Position numbers and translations under genes: made by a program. Under the pieces are notes generated by a model. The model saw only the letters and a list, made by a program, of their open reading frames with translations, was not told where the DNA came from and did no database searches. From contig JAILWY010000022.1 in NCBI GenBank assembly GCA_022113835.1, forward strand, positions 5,828,001 to 5,892,000: a stretch of DNA of 64,000 nucleotides. The letters are read 5' to 3'. This document shows positions 44,376 to 55,064 of this stretch, piece after piece. Position 1 is the stretch's first letter, and every line of letters starts with the position of its first letter. The stretch comes from Atopsyche davidsoni (lineage: Eukaryota > Arthropoda > Insecta > Trichoptera > Hydrobiosidae).

Positions 44376-44787
44376 TTGATTAACTGGATGCGGATTGGGC
44401 AATTATTGGGAATAATTATTATTATTATTTATCCGGGAGTCTCCTTGGGTGGCGTCTTCTACACGCCGTCTAGAATTACGTAGCAAAATGATTTGAGCTG
44501 CAGGAGACATCAGTCAGTTTGTGTTCACATAATAGTTAGACGATTACGAAAAATCTAAATTTCAAGGGTCTGCCTTTGTTCTTTGCGTTGAGACAATTTG
44601 CATTCGGTACTCAGAATACTCAGAATACTCAGGGTACGGAGTCAGCACACCTTATCTAAAAGATAACCCTATTTTTTTAAAACACAAGTGCTATACCCAA
44701 TCGCTCTACTTCAACTGAGTAAGAATTCGATCGTTATATGCAAGTGAAGAACTGAACGCAAATATATAATTATTATTAAATTTTAAT

Positions 44788-44808
44788 AATAATAATAATA
44801 ATAATAAA
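44788..44808. repeat. (AAT)n microsatellite
   Basis: Seven AAT units. A second AAT run follows the S1 piece at 45389-45408. Confidence 0.9.
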
Positions 44809-45137
44809 GGGTAAAATGATAAGCTCGAGTTTCTAGCAGACAATATAATCGAGGCTTCAGACAGGCGTAGGTACAGGGTGGCACAGCAAAAAATCCAAAA
44901 TTAGAAGCTACCAACCCTGGGGCGAAAATAAAGGCAAAAAAAAACCGGCTCGCTCCAGTTTTAGTGGAAATCCACATTAAGAGAGGGTCTCCGGCCCGGA
45001 GGGGGCGGGGGACAGACAATCGCACCGCGGTGAAGTCCTCAACCTGTGGCACGCGGCCTCTGCAGCAAGTGCTTCCTGTTTTTATCGTTTAGTTCTTTAC
45101 TGCCTCTGGATCATTGACAGCTGTCAATAATGAACAG

Positions 45138-45255
45138 TTTCAATCATCTTCATCTTATCAAGTGCCTCTTCTCAGAGAAGGCTGGAGTCAGTGTTCGTTG
45201 TTTTCTAAGTGGAAAATTGTATTGTGGGTCTCCGAGTCCTTCTACACTCTGCTTA
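45138..45255 (-). repeat. Dispersed repeat family E, copy E6
   Basis: ATCTTATCAAGTGCCTCTTC, TCAGAGAAGGCTGGAGTC, TTTTCTAAGTGGAAAAT, GGTCTCCGAGTCCTTCTACA: the complement of the E tail. Confidence 0.72.
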
Positions 45256-45346
45256 AGTTTGAATAAATTATTAATGTAATTATTATGCTATTACTAATAT
45301 TATTAGGCACATTGGTTCATATGTAGAGTATGATTGTTAAAAATTG

Positions 45347-45408
45347 TGATTCGTTAGTACAAGGGTTAGTACACCGGCCATGTAATATAATAATAATAAT
45401 AATAATAA
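45347..45408 (+). repeat. SINE-like S1 head truncated into (AAT)n
   Basis: GTGATTCGTTAGTACAAGGG, TACACCGGCCATGTAA, then AATAATAATAAT. The same left flank (GGTTCATATGTAGAGTATGA) precedes the 44.0-kb copy in similar form, so part of the flank was duplicated with it. Confidence 0.65.
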
Positions 45409-45494
45409 ACCCGTAATGGGTAATAAATACGCATCTGATTGACGTCCAATCCAAAAAATAGACATAATTATTATGCGTCGTATGTTTGGAGCCG

Positions 45495-45740
45495 CAGGGT
45501 CGGAACCCCAAGCTCGGGCCCCCGCCCCGGCGCCCCCGCCCCGCGCCCCCCGCCGTCTTATTTCTTTTGGGGGCCTGGGGGTGCTGCGGGGCGGGCTGGG
45601 CGGGGGGCTCTGTGCGCTGAAATTAATTTCCCAAATTGTGCGAAGTTTGGAAACGTACCGACGCCGCCGCCCCCGAGCCGCCCCCGAGCCGCCCCCGAGC
45701 CGCCCCCGAGCCGCCCCCGAGTCGCCCCGAGCCGCGGCGT
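45495..45740. repeat. GC island with 11-bp minisatellite
   Basis: GCCGCCCCCGA is repeated five times without error at 45666-45720 and followed by a 10-bp variant. Eleven is not a multiple of three, so the 166-codon plus-strand frame across it is not constrained coding. Confidence 0.9.
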
Positions 45741-45803
45741 AACAAAGAATATTTTATGCCCGCCTGAGATCGTTTGCATTCGATTTGGGCGTCTGTTTCT
45801 AAG

Positions 45804-46136
45804 ACCTCCTCAGCAATTCTGCGCTCCTGGTGCCGAGCCATCGCCGCCCGGACGAATCCCTCTGCAAGCTTACAGCAATCGGTCTATCGACGAAACGCAG
45901 CCCGATCGCTTCTATTCTCCTGATACGTTAAACTACTAGTTCCTAGACTGTTTTCTGCGATCCTAATACAGTAATGTAATATGGTAAACAATCTAAGTAG
46001 AAACCAAAAACGACACTCGCAAAAAACGACAGTCTACCTACCAAAGGCTATACATATAATTTTCTGCTTTCCTAATACCAATAGCTGTTTACTTGTATTA
46101 AAGAACTGCAACACTTTTCTGCGTTTCTATTACACG
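45804..46136 (+). repeat. Array of P-like boxes
   Basis: A full bipartite motif at 45804 (ACCTCCT, nine bases, TGCGCTCCTGGTGCC), then weaker boxes TTCTATTCTCCTGATAC (45910), TTTTCTGCGATCCTAATAC (45951), TTTTCTGCTTTCCTAATACC (46060) and TTTTCTGCGTTTCTATTAC (46115). Confidence 0.6.
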
Positions 46137-46479
46137 AATGAAATCAATCGCAACAAAGTTTATCGTGTAGTGACGAAAACACAGCCTATTTAATTGTGTT
46201 AAACATACATAATAATCTGTGTTACTTAAACGTAAAATTAAAATATTTTCAGTCACTTGGTGGTCACCGTTTTTCTCCGGTAAAAGGCACTTGAAAAATA
46301 TTTTTTTGATTTGATTTTTAGGACATGCAAACAACACAAAGTTGTGGTTTTATTAATCACATATGTCGACGCAGCTTCAGATTCGCGAAGCATCAACTGC
46401 GGAACCGGAACCACAGTATTGAAAAACCAGCACACACATAGATAATTAGACGCGATATACCCTCGGCGATCCCTCCCGC

Positions 46480-46610
46480 CCCGCCGGGGGGCCTCGATCG
46501 TCTTCAGCCACATACGGGCGGGGCGGGGGGGCGGACGGGGGGGCTGGGGCGGCGGGGGCGGCGGGGGCGGCAAGGGCGGCGGGGGCGGCAAGGGCGGCTG
46601 AATAACTTGG
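46480..46610. repeat. GC island with 18-bp unit, module 2
   Basis: CAAGGGCGGCGGGGGCGG repeats at 46571 and 46589 (partial), then GGCGGCTGAATAACTTGG. A P-like box, CTCTGCGCTCCCGGCGGG, follows at 46658. Homologous to the island at 43.06 kb. Confidence 0.85.
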
Positions 46611-46845
46611 TAAGCGATAACGAATTCTACTTCCCGTCTGCGGCGCACACCGCGCCCCTCTGCGCTCCCGGCGGGCCTCGATCCACCAGGACTGGCGCCA
46701 GACGCCATTTTGATCGTATTTTCCAAAAGCAAAACACTCTAAATACACGCTTTCCAAACTGCACAGCAGATAGCTGCTTCATTCATATTAGCTGTTCATT
46801 TCAACGCCTCGAATGTAACAGTTACTTTTTACGACGGCCTCAAGC

Positions 46846-46873
46846 TAAAAAAAAAAAAAAAAAAAAAAAAAAA
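46846..46873. repeat. Poly(A) tract
   Basis: About 27 A residues. Confidence 0.9.
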
Positions 46874-46933
46874 CACTCGGTTGCCGCTCGGAGAGGTACG
46901 CTCGTTTCTGGGCTCAGATCTATTCAACACGTC

Positions 46934-46966
46934 TTGAAGATGGCACCGGTACCAGGACTGAATTCC
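46934..46966 (+). other. Hammerhead-like family B, 5' half
   Basis: CTTGAAGATGGCACCGGTAC then CAGGACTGAATTCC. The core and left stem are present; GAAAC is lost. Confidence 0.35.
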
Positions 46967-46974
46967 ACATAAAA

Positions 46975-47714
46975 AAACAGCAACATTTTATATAAATATA
47001 TGTAAAGAATTCTTATTCATTGAATGTGTATTTTTGTCGGGCTACTCTCATTACAAGTGTGCTGTCACTGTTATAACTTTGTTTGCAATGCGGGTGAAGA
47101 TTTCTTTGTTTAATTTGACAGCTTTGAGTTGGTGAATGCAATTTTTTACAAGTAATATAGTTAACAGAATATTAACAACATTGGCAGGTTCTGGTAAAAA
47201 AACAACGTTGTAAAATTCGATTTTATAACAGCTGATATCCCAAACGTTGCAATAACAAAGAAAAACATTCAAATTACTTTATACACAAAGAAAAATGATT
47301 CGTGTATCTCCCCGCGAGCTTTGCTCCTCGGTAGTTCTTGAGAAGCTATTACTACCAAATTTAATCGATTTTTCAGGAACTTCAGGGGTTTCTGTTTGCT
47401 CCATATTATTATAGAAACCTTAAAGCAACATTATCATCATCGATAAGCTTATTCACGGAAAATATGGAGCTTTTACATCGAGCTTAATCTTCCTCTATCC
47501 TATACTCGCCGCACGCTACATATACAATATTAGCACTAAAATTTGAAGTCATTTGATATTTTGTTATTTTTCGTATGAATTAATAACCGAGAGGAGTACA
47601 AAAAAGAAAAAAATAAAGCCTTTGCGCGTGGTGCGAGCGAAATCCCCGATCATCTAAAATTAATTTGGAATTTCTCAGAAACTCGCAGAGACTGGCAGAC
47701 CTATAAGGCTGTCG
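46975..47714. other. Unassigned AT-rich stretch
   Basis: No repeat family or coding signal recognised. Confidence 0.35.
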
Positions 47715-47815
47715 CGCCAGGGGGCTAGGGGGCTAGGGGGCGGCGGGGGCACAATGGCGGGGGCACAATGCCGGGGGCGGGGGGGGGGGCGCCCCTCCGG
47801 GGGGCAGCCGGTCCA
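47715..47815. repeat. G-rich island
   Basis: Direct repeats GGGGGCTA and GGCGGGGGCACAATG, then a long G tract. Confidence 0.65.
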
Positions 47816-48257
47816 ATTTGTTATATCCGGGGGCATCTGATGACGCATCGAGAGGCATTCGAGAGGAGCCCCGCCGGAAATACTTTCCCTCCTTGCGTAC
47901 TTTGTGCAGCCCGGATACCTCCGACCTTCTCGCGGTACAGCTGCTAGCCCGTCAATCCTGGTTCGAATCCATGCAACTGCACGCCGAATACAATGGCGAT
48001 GTGCTTCGAACACTCCCGACCACATGTCTGCGTGCCTTTTTTTTGCAACATTCCGTTCTTGCAGACTGGCTTCGATACTTCGATGCTGAGTAGTATTGTA
48101 GTAGTTAAAATAGGATCCTACGGAGGCGTGATGCAACTGTGGCAAATGCCAATAGGCTATTCGTCTTGTCTTGCACAACAAAACGAACCTTTGAGTAGTC
48201 ACAAAAATCCCTACTTGTGACTATGTAACACAAATCATTTTAAAATCCTTGAATATA

Positions 48258-48292
48258 GCTCTAATGCCGAGACCGAAACGTCGAAGCCTCAA
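48258..48292 (+). other. Hammerhead-like family B, 3' half
   Basis: CTCTAATGCCGAGACCGAAA then CGTCGAAG. No TGAAGA half. Confidence 0.35.
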
Positions 48293-48960
48293 AGAAGAAA
48301 CACGACATTAGTGGCGTACGGCGAGGAAGAAGATAATTGATAATGTGATTTATTTATGGTTTCAAAGGGCACGCCACTGGTTATTTCTTGTTAAGGACAC
48401 GTCGCAGGGTCCTTTGTGCGTATTTTTTATTATCTAATATTTTGATACATTAGTAGCTCGCCACTGCATGGCTTAATGCCAATGGCCGCCAAAACCTACG
48501 GACGCATTGCATTTTAAAAGGAATATGCAAATAATCAATTACAAATGCATACTGTCTCTTGTAGCTTACGTTATTGTAAAAACCCAAAAATTATTATACC
48601 ATATATATATATATATTCGGCTTACTTCGCATGCCTGTTATAGAATTAATCATTATTTATCACGAAATATCCAAGTATAAAGAGAATCGAATGGTGAAAA
48701 TAACGTGGATGCGGAATTCGCTGGAAGTCGGGAGGACAGCTGAACTAATAAGACTGCCCCAGGGTTAAGATATGTACAGGTAAATGGTTACCGAGAGGCA
48801 CCTGCAGAAGAAGATTAACTCGAAAATGCCAGCATATAATGCTGGTAAAACATAATGAAAATATTCATATTTAAATAAAATATATAATAATGTTCTTTTT
48901 CCCAAAAGTATTGAATACAATTAAATGTGAAATTCGTGCTAATTATCAACAGCACGGTGC
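48293..48960. other. Unassigned stretch
   Basis: A weak family E tail (GAGAGGCACCTGCAGAAGAA) lies near 48791. A (TA)n run is at 48602-48616. Confidence 0.35.
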
Positions 48961-48964
48961 TACG

Positions 48965-49090
48965 TGCCTGCGGCCTGCAGGGGCACGACGGGCGGCTGGC
49001 TTGTGCGGGGGCCAGGGGCCAGGGGGCCAGGGGGCCAGGGGGCCAGGATGGCAGGGGGCCAGGGGGCCAGGGGGCAGGGGGCTGGCCGCG
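48965..49090. repeat. G-rich minisatellite (GGGGGCCA-type)
   Basis: AGGGGGCC units repeated about seven times between 49010 and 49080, with interruptions. A P motif follows at 49144: TACCTCCT, eight bases, TGCGCTCCAGATAGC. Confidence 0.75.
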
Positions 49091-49425
49091 TGAATTATGA
49101 AGACATAATTGCCTCGACGCAGCCCCACGCGAGGACACTCGCTCTACCTCCTCGATTCCGTGCGCTCCAGATAGCAACGAGATGAATCAAATGTGTTTTA
49201 TTATTTATTTGCTAATAATAAAGTTGGAAATAAATCAATAAAATATCTGCTTCTGATAACAATGTGATGAATTCAATGTACGATCTGTAGATAACACAGA
49301 AAATTTGCTTGGGCACACGCTTTCGTATAATAGCTAAAGCAACAATGATGGAATATTCTCGCGAATAACAAACATTTAAGGGTTGATCACTTTTGGTCCG
49401 CGCCGTATAAACTCACGGGGGTGGG

Positions 49426-49440
49426 TTAGGTTAGGTTAGG
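49426..49440 (+). repeat. (TTAGG)3 interstitial run
   Basis: Three exact TTAGG units, the ancestral insect telomere unit. Too short to be telomeric. A block of unknown nature follows to about 49690. Confidence 0.7.
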
Positions 49441-51120
49441 TGGGGGTGAGCCCAGGACCTGAGGCAAACAGCGGACACAGGCGTGGTCGATCCGCGCCAT
49501 GAAAATATCCCGACCCGCACCCTCGGCCGCTACCCCGGTATCGCAGAAAGCTTACCCTTTAGGTTTTTCCCTAAAAATCCTCATTTTGCTACCCTCCCTG
49601 TGCGAAGGTCCTTGAAAGCGTTTTTGGAGAAGGGTCGAAAGGGATTTTCTATGAGCTAAGCGCGGGCAGGCTCCGACCTTTCTTCCCTATGTAAATACAT
49701 GAGGATAAATAAAATGCCACGTTCTGCAGTATCAGAGTATTAGATTATATGAAGTTAGTTAGTTTGCGGCCGGCTAGTTTGTACTGGATATGGCCGAATT
49801 ACGCGAAGACAATTCATCGAACGATTTTACGCGTCACTGAAAAAAATTCCAACATCACAATACTGTCAATATTTTATTTACAAAACGACATTTTATAAAC
49901 ATTTAAAAAAAAAAATTACCATTATTTCTATTAGTATAAAAAACTTTTCGATGAATTCGTTTCCTGGATTAGTTTTGATTCACAATCAGGATACAGATTA
50001 TCTATTACTTTATTCTCATATCATAAAAAAAAACGTACATACATTTCGAAAAATTTTTTTTTTTTTTCAGTGATCAAATTCGATGAATTATTCGGAACAA
50101 GTTTATAAAAAAAAAAAATTCCGCTGCTTTTCAGTACAATGTAGTGTATGATCTTAACGTTAAAAAATGTTCAAAAAAAACTTGTCGATGAATTTTTTTC
50201 TCCGCGGATTAGTTTCGATGAACTCTCTCCGAGCACTGTTTGCACAATTAATGGTTAGTTTATAACATGTTGCTCGCTATCGATTCGGCCCTAAACTTAA
50301 ACGCGGGGACGCTCGTGTACCTTCATCATTTGCAGATTAACCGAACGTAACGTCACCCTAATGCCGCGTTAATATGGGACTCGACTTATTTTTCAGTCAA
50401 ACGGCAAAACACCTTTGGACTCATAACTTGATAACAAATGTGTGTCATTGAAAAGCTATAATTTGTGAAAATACTTTATTAATCACTCCCCGTGGAGGCT
50501 AGATGAGTTTTACGCATATAAAGAAAAATTTAAATTAAAGTCAAGGTAATAGTACGAGTAGAAAAGAAGATAAGATTTATAAAGATATTAGCTGCGAAAT
50601 AAGATTCTATTTAAACATAAAACTGTGAGACTACATTTCGCTTGCACCAACTGATATTTCTGCATACGTGTAAATTATAACCGAAGATAAAATAGCTTCA
50701 CCACTTTGAAGCAAACGGGTTAAAAATAACCAGAGTATCAAACATAACCAATTTTATTAAAAATATTGATTGTATATTTGAAGTAAAGTACAGTGCGATA
50801 TCTCTTTCGCCGACTGTACGTAACCGAAGGGTATATACCCCATCCCGGAGTGCGTAGCACGGGGGACGTAAATAAATATGGATGAAAATAATAGTGGGAC
50901 TCTTGAATTAGTTAATATTATACAAAAATTAATATTAATTAACTGCAGAGGTATTTATTTTGTGACACTCCATTATGCTTCTTTGCCCTTCATCAAATCG
51001 AACTAATTGTCTTCAAGTATTCCTTAGTCGATTTAATGAATATTCGTTTGTACATTGGTCCTGACGATATTGATATTTTGTATCATGGGTACATCTGTTT
51101 GATGAATTGCAAGTGATATT
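49441..51120. other. Unassigned stretch
   Basis: 49441-49690 is a non-low-complexity, moderately GC-rich block that could be the end of an unrecognised element. 49820-50300 is AT-rich with CGATGAATT phrases repeated. CCGAAGGGTATATACCCC near 50824 resembles a sequence near 60450. No gene supported. Confidence 0.3.
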
Positions 51121-51127
51121 TTATATA

Positions 51128-51360
51128 TATAATGAAACTAATAACTTTTTATTTAAATCTTCACAGTGAGTTTATTTAGAATATTGTATTTGCATAACTA
51201 GTTTCGACCCTATAAACCGGGTCATCATCAGATGCAAGACTTAAACTGAAACGCAAATACGATATTCTAAATAAACTCACTGTGAAGATTTAAATAAAAA
51301 GTTATTAGTTTCATTATATTAATGGATCTTCACCATTCAAATGCCTTGTCCCTAATTTAA
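51128..51360 (-). repeat. Foldback repeat A2 carrying a hammerhead-like motif
   Basis: Arms 51128-51193 and 51253-51318 are 66 bp each with one mismatch. The 59-bp spacer holds the motif. Flanking GGATCTTCACCATTCAAATG and GCCTTGTCCCTAAT match the A1 flank inverted. The two A copies are thus the same family in opposite orientation. Confidence 0.88.
51190..51237 (-). ncRNA. Hammerhead-ribozyme-like motif A2
   Basis: On the minus strand: TTGCAT, CTGATGA, T, GACCC, eight-base loop, GGGTC, GAAA, C-TA-G, TT, ATGCAA. Stem I is a perfect 6-bp TTGCAT/ATGCAA and stem II a perfect 5 bp. Core residues match the hammerhead consensus fully. Stem III is one C-G pair plus the A-U next to the core, as in minimal hammerheads that act best as dimers. 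The extra T before stem II is shared with A1. Predicted cleavage follows the second T after the G. Confidence 0.52.
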
Positions 51361-51519
51361 AAAAATCATACCGGAATAGCGTAAATGGTTGAAAATCTGC
51401 AGGTTCATAAACAAGAAAGTATTGAATAGAATAGATAGGTAATGTTAGGTTATTTTTAAAAAAATAGTAGTGTTTAAAAGCACGATTGGACTCCTTCGTT
51501 TTGGCTGCGTATTTCGCGT

Positions 51520-51600
51520 AGATGAAAGGATAGCGAAACCGGTCATCAATAAAAAATTAAGATGTGGAAAAATCACTCAATTATTTTATTTTAAATATTA
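51520..51600 (+). repeat. Family C repeat, diverged
   Basis: GATGAAAGGATAGCGAAACC, GGTCATCAATAAAAA, GATGTGGAAAAATCACTCAA. The left stem strand is lost. Confidence 0.65.
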
Positions 51601-51835
51601 TATAAATATAATAATGACGCATTGGTGCGACTGTACCGTACCCCAGCAGGAGCACACATCGCACGGGAGATACTCGCGCGCGTGTGCGGGCCCGGCAAGC
51701 GCACATCGGGCCCACGTGCCCCCCCGCCGGGACAAACTACTCTCATTTATTTATTATTTAATAATCAAATCTCAGCCTAAACTACTTTTAGTCCAACTTA
51801 AGTAAACAATAGTTTAAACAATAAGCAAAATACTT

Positions 51836-51992
51836 AAGTGATCTTCCACATGTAGATTTTTATTGGTGACCGATTTTGCCAACATTTCACGTTGGCATTA
51901 TCAAACAGAGAGCTACATATAAAAATCACTCATGTATTTTACTTATTATTTAAAATGGAATTTCACTTAGTACTCTTTGTCAAAAATATTTG
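51836..51992 (-). repeat. Family C repeat, minus strand
   Basis: Complement reads TTTGATAATGCCAACGTGAA, ATGTTGGC, AAAATCGGTCACCAATAAAA, CTACATGTGGAAGATCACTT. The tag TAGTACTCTTTGTCAAAAAT follows at about 51968. Confidence 0.75.
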
Positions 51993-52027
51993 TTATGACG
52001 ATCGCTAAATTGCAGTAACTGGAAAAA

Positions 52028-52110
52028 ATGCACCGGCCATGTGAGTCACGGTGATATTTTTCCGAGAGTTTCTTTAATCATTTTCAATGTGTGAAAAAAT
52101 GTGCCTAATC
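52028..52110 (+). repeat. SINE-like S1, head plus tail
   Basis: ATGCACCGGCCATGTGAGTC, then GTGATATTTTTCCGAGAGTT and GTGCCTAATCATATTA. It confirms the head-tail order of S1. Confidence 0.7.
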
Positions 52111-52189
52111 ATATTAATAAAATATCCTTAATGTTTATACTCTCTTCAAACAGCTTGCTTGTGGGCCTGTCTTTTACTTGCGACCTTCT

Positions 52190-52547
52190 AAACCATAGGT
52201 TCCCAAACTATTTTGTCCTTATTGAGTTTTCCCGTTTTTCGTAGACCCCTGCATTGCTAATATTGAATTTTTACAAATTCATCATCTGATATACAAAATG
52301 CGCCATATTTTATGTCGGTATGTAAACATTGAATAACTATTTCTTCTTTTTTTTGTAAATTATTATTATGTAAGTACATAGGTTCAATCTGTGTTCAACT
52401 GTGACATTTACGGAATGCCTAAATTTTGGTGATGACCTGCTTAAATGTTCGTTCGTGGGCCCCCAATTTAATTTTTCGCTGTCATCGACCCCTTGAAGGG
52501 CGGAATCGACCCCTGGGGGTCGATATTGACCACTTTGGGAACCAGTG
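52190..52547 (-). mobile_element. hAT-type element b2
   Basis: Complement of b1: right end CACTTTGGGAACCAGTG, left end GGTTCCCAAACTATTTTGTC. The right flank GTTTATAC is the complement of the b1 target octamer, and the adjoining 90 bp (to about 52645) is shared with b1. The left flank is unrelated. It contains TGCGCCATATTTTATGTCGG, also found in the arms at 17.2 and 17.7 kb. Confidence 0.85.
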
Positions 52548-52704
52548 GTTTATACAATGAATGCATAGAGAAGTACGTGAAGTCACTAGTATTTGAAAAG
52601 CGACATCGATCTCGAGGTCTGCGTGATGTACGAATGTGGTATGAAAATTGAAAAGGTTTCGAAAACCTTCATGCGATGGTCCACAATACAGAATCAACAG
52701 CATT

Positions 52705-52835
52705 ACTGTGTAAGTAATGCCTAAATTTTGGTGATGACCTGCTTAAATGGGGTCCACTCTCGTAGACCCCCGTTTACAGTCCCCAATTTAATTTTTCGCA
52801 TGTCACCCCCGGGGGTCGATATTGACCTATGTTCT
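52705..52835 (-). mobile_element. hAT-type b fragment b3
   Basis: CTAAATTTTGGTGATGACCT, GCTTAAATGG, CCCCAATTTAATTTTTCGC and GGGGGTCGATATTGACC repeat the right half of b2, with a small insertion. Terminal sequence is missing. Confidence 0.75.
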
Positions 52836-52894
52836 AAACGTAAGTTTGTTGAAGTTACCTCAGTCTCAATGCATAGTATGAAAATGTGGCGGTG

Positions 52895-53075
52895 GCCACA
52901 TTTTCGGGCGCGCGAGCCCACTGTGCGCCGCCCCGGCTGCGGTGCCGTGCGAGCTCGTAAAATTATTTTGATATATAGAGCGAGGGGGGCAGGGGCGGGG
53001 CGGGGGCGGAGGGGGGCCAGAGGGGGGGGGGGTCGGGGCCGCCATGCCCCCGCCCCCGCCCCCGCCCCTGCCCTG
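52895..53075. repeat. GC-rich island
   Basis: GGGGCAGGGGCGGGGCGGGG and later GCCCCCGCCCCCGCC, so G-rich and C-rich halves are complementary and could fold. Confidence 0.6.
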
Positions 53076-54665
53076 ATGGGTTCCTGTGACGAGCTCATCC
53101 AATCGACAAAAGATTAAGTACCCCCGCGTTACGGCGCCTGGCAGCGGAGCTTGGGTTTTTTTCTGCCTTTCATGCTCGATGTTTAATTTGGCTTAACGAC
53201 CTCTGCACTGCCTTGCTGGAGCCTGGCCATACCGCGGGGACCGAAATCCAAATCCGAATAAACCTCATTCATCCATGCTTATAGTGAAATATCTTCTAAA
53301 CATCCATTCCGTCCTGGTGTACTGATCATATTTTGAAAACCGACACTTTCCATGTGCGCGAACCTGCAGAGACCCAATCTCATGCTATTCCGGAATAGCA
53401 TAGATGTTAGATGTTTACCTAAACCTATTTGTTAACCTGGTAGCCAAAGTAGAATTAATAATGATCATTAAATAATGTCGTGACACTTGAAACTTCCCGA
53501 AACGTCGGGTAAAAAATCTATGGTATATTTCCTGAAGAAGTCATAAGTCTAAAACAGCATCTACTTATATTGCAAATGCGTTTTTTTTTTTAAATATATT
53601 TATTCTAAAAATTTTAGTTTTATTCAATTCATAAAATATTTACAATTCCTTAAAGACGTCAACTTTAATAAATTATGTGATATGGATCGGAAGGAAAAAG
53701 AACTCCCAAAAATGAGGGCAACATAGGGTACAGGGAAAAACCAGGTTCGGCAGCATTTTTCAAATGTATTACAAAAAACGTAACCTAAATTCAACAAGAG
53801 AGGGCAAAATTTATCATATACTGCTGCTATGCACAGCCAGACTGCGTAGGAGGCCGCAAGTACAGCTCTTGATCAGCTATCCACTAACAAAACCAACCCC
53901 AACTTGTTACTTGTAATGGCCTTCAAAAGCACTAATATATTTAAAATAAACTTTATATCATTGTCTATGTTAAAAATAAACTCTCGCCTGGCCACCAGTC
54001 GGCAGCAAATAGACAGACAAGGAACACGTGTTTAAATCATTTATCCGGAAGCAAGGAACAAAGGACCCGTGCACTAATATTCATAAAACATGTAATTGAG
54101 ACAACGTCGGTTGCAATAACAAAGGAATAAATTCAGTCTAACTTTATTTAAAAGCGTGTTAATATATTTTTTACAATTAAAAAGTATACTTAGAAGCGAA
54201 AATTGCGCATTTGAACCGAAGATAATTTAAAATAAACACCGGAAAATAAGTTTTTGCAACAAAAATACAAGGCCGCGTGCCAGGGGCGCAGCTGCCTACA
54301 CGAGCCGCGACACGACCGACAACCGAATAATGGTGTACTATACAGTGCTGTTATTAACAATTAAAAAAAACACACTAAATAGGAGGACGCTATCGGCTGG
54401 TTACGAATCGCTTGTCGGTTGTGTTGCTACGCGTGCAAACAGCTTTGACCCCAGGCATTCGCCCTGAATAGTGCTCCCGATACTCTATATTTTTTGTACC
54501 GAAAATAATTTGCTGTTTTTGCCAGTAGATTAAGACCTGCTTTCAAAAAAATAAAAATAATATCGTTATCTCCTAGCCATTTGAATATTCATATTTGTTT
54601 ATACACTATATTGAATAATTATATGCCTATAACTCTAGTACAATATGAACTTTTATATTTTTTAT
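53076..54665. other. Unassigned stretch with two GAAAC motifs
   Basis: A B-like 3' half lies at 53232-53255 (ATACCGCGGGGACCGAAA). A palindrome, CCCGAAACGTCGGG, is at 53496-53509, with CCTGAAGAAGTC following at 53531: the same words in permuted order. No gene supported. Confidence 0.35.
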
Positions 54666-54669
54666 ATGA

Positions 54670-54865
54670 GTAAAATACTTGAGTGATTTTTGATGACATA
54701 TATTTTTTTTATTGGCATTATCAAACTGAGTCTATGCCAACGTGAAAGGTTGGCGAAACTGGTCACCAATAAAAATAATAATATGTGGAAAAATCACTCA
54801 AGCATTATACTTATTTAAAATATTAAAATGTAATTCCACCAAGTACTCTGTCAAAAAAAATATAT
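54670..54865. repeat. Family C repeats, inverted pair
   Basis: 54683-54728 is a reduced minus copy (ATTGGCATTATCAAACTGAG). 54735-54800 is a good plus copy (GCCAACGTGAAAGGTTGGC, GAAACTGGTCACC). The tag CACCAAGTACTCTGTC is at 54836. Confidence 0.75.
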
Positions 54866-54905
54866 ATATATATACATCTATATATAAAAATTATCTATAT
54901 ATAAA

Positions 54906-55032
54906 GGGTGTTGAAGGGCTCGGGGACCCAATAACTATTTTCCCCTTAGTAAACCATTAACATCGGCTCAGAATGAGTATATCTCAGTGAAATGGTCGCC
55001 AACCTCCTCTGAGGAGAGGCACTTGATGAAGA
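54906..55032 (+). repeat. Dispersed repeat family E, copy E7
   Basis: GGGCTCGGGGACCCAATAAC, ATTTTCCCCTTAGTAAACCA, CGGCTCAGAATGAGTATATC, GGTCGCCAACCTCCTCTGAG, GAGAGGCACTTGATGAAGAA. Confidence 0.78.
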
Positions 55033-55064
55033 ATATATATTTATATTTATATATATATATTCAA

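Noticed and set aside
45439..45939. 166-codon Pro/Arg-rich frame on the plus strand
   Set aside because: Generated by an 11-bp GC minisatellite; no domain, start context or splice signals.
47960..47990. Isolated exact B-box GGTTCGAATCC
   Set aside because: No A-box or tRNA fold at the right distance, and no match to the S1 or S2 heads.
47675..48202. 175-codon minus-strand frame
   Set aside because: Partly GC-island translation (Pro-rich tail). The remainder shows no family motif and starts without a supporting context.
49426..49440. Telomere
   Set aside because: Only three TTAGG units, within ordinary dispersed-repeat DNA on both sides.
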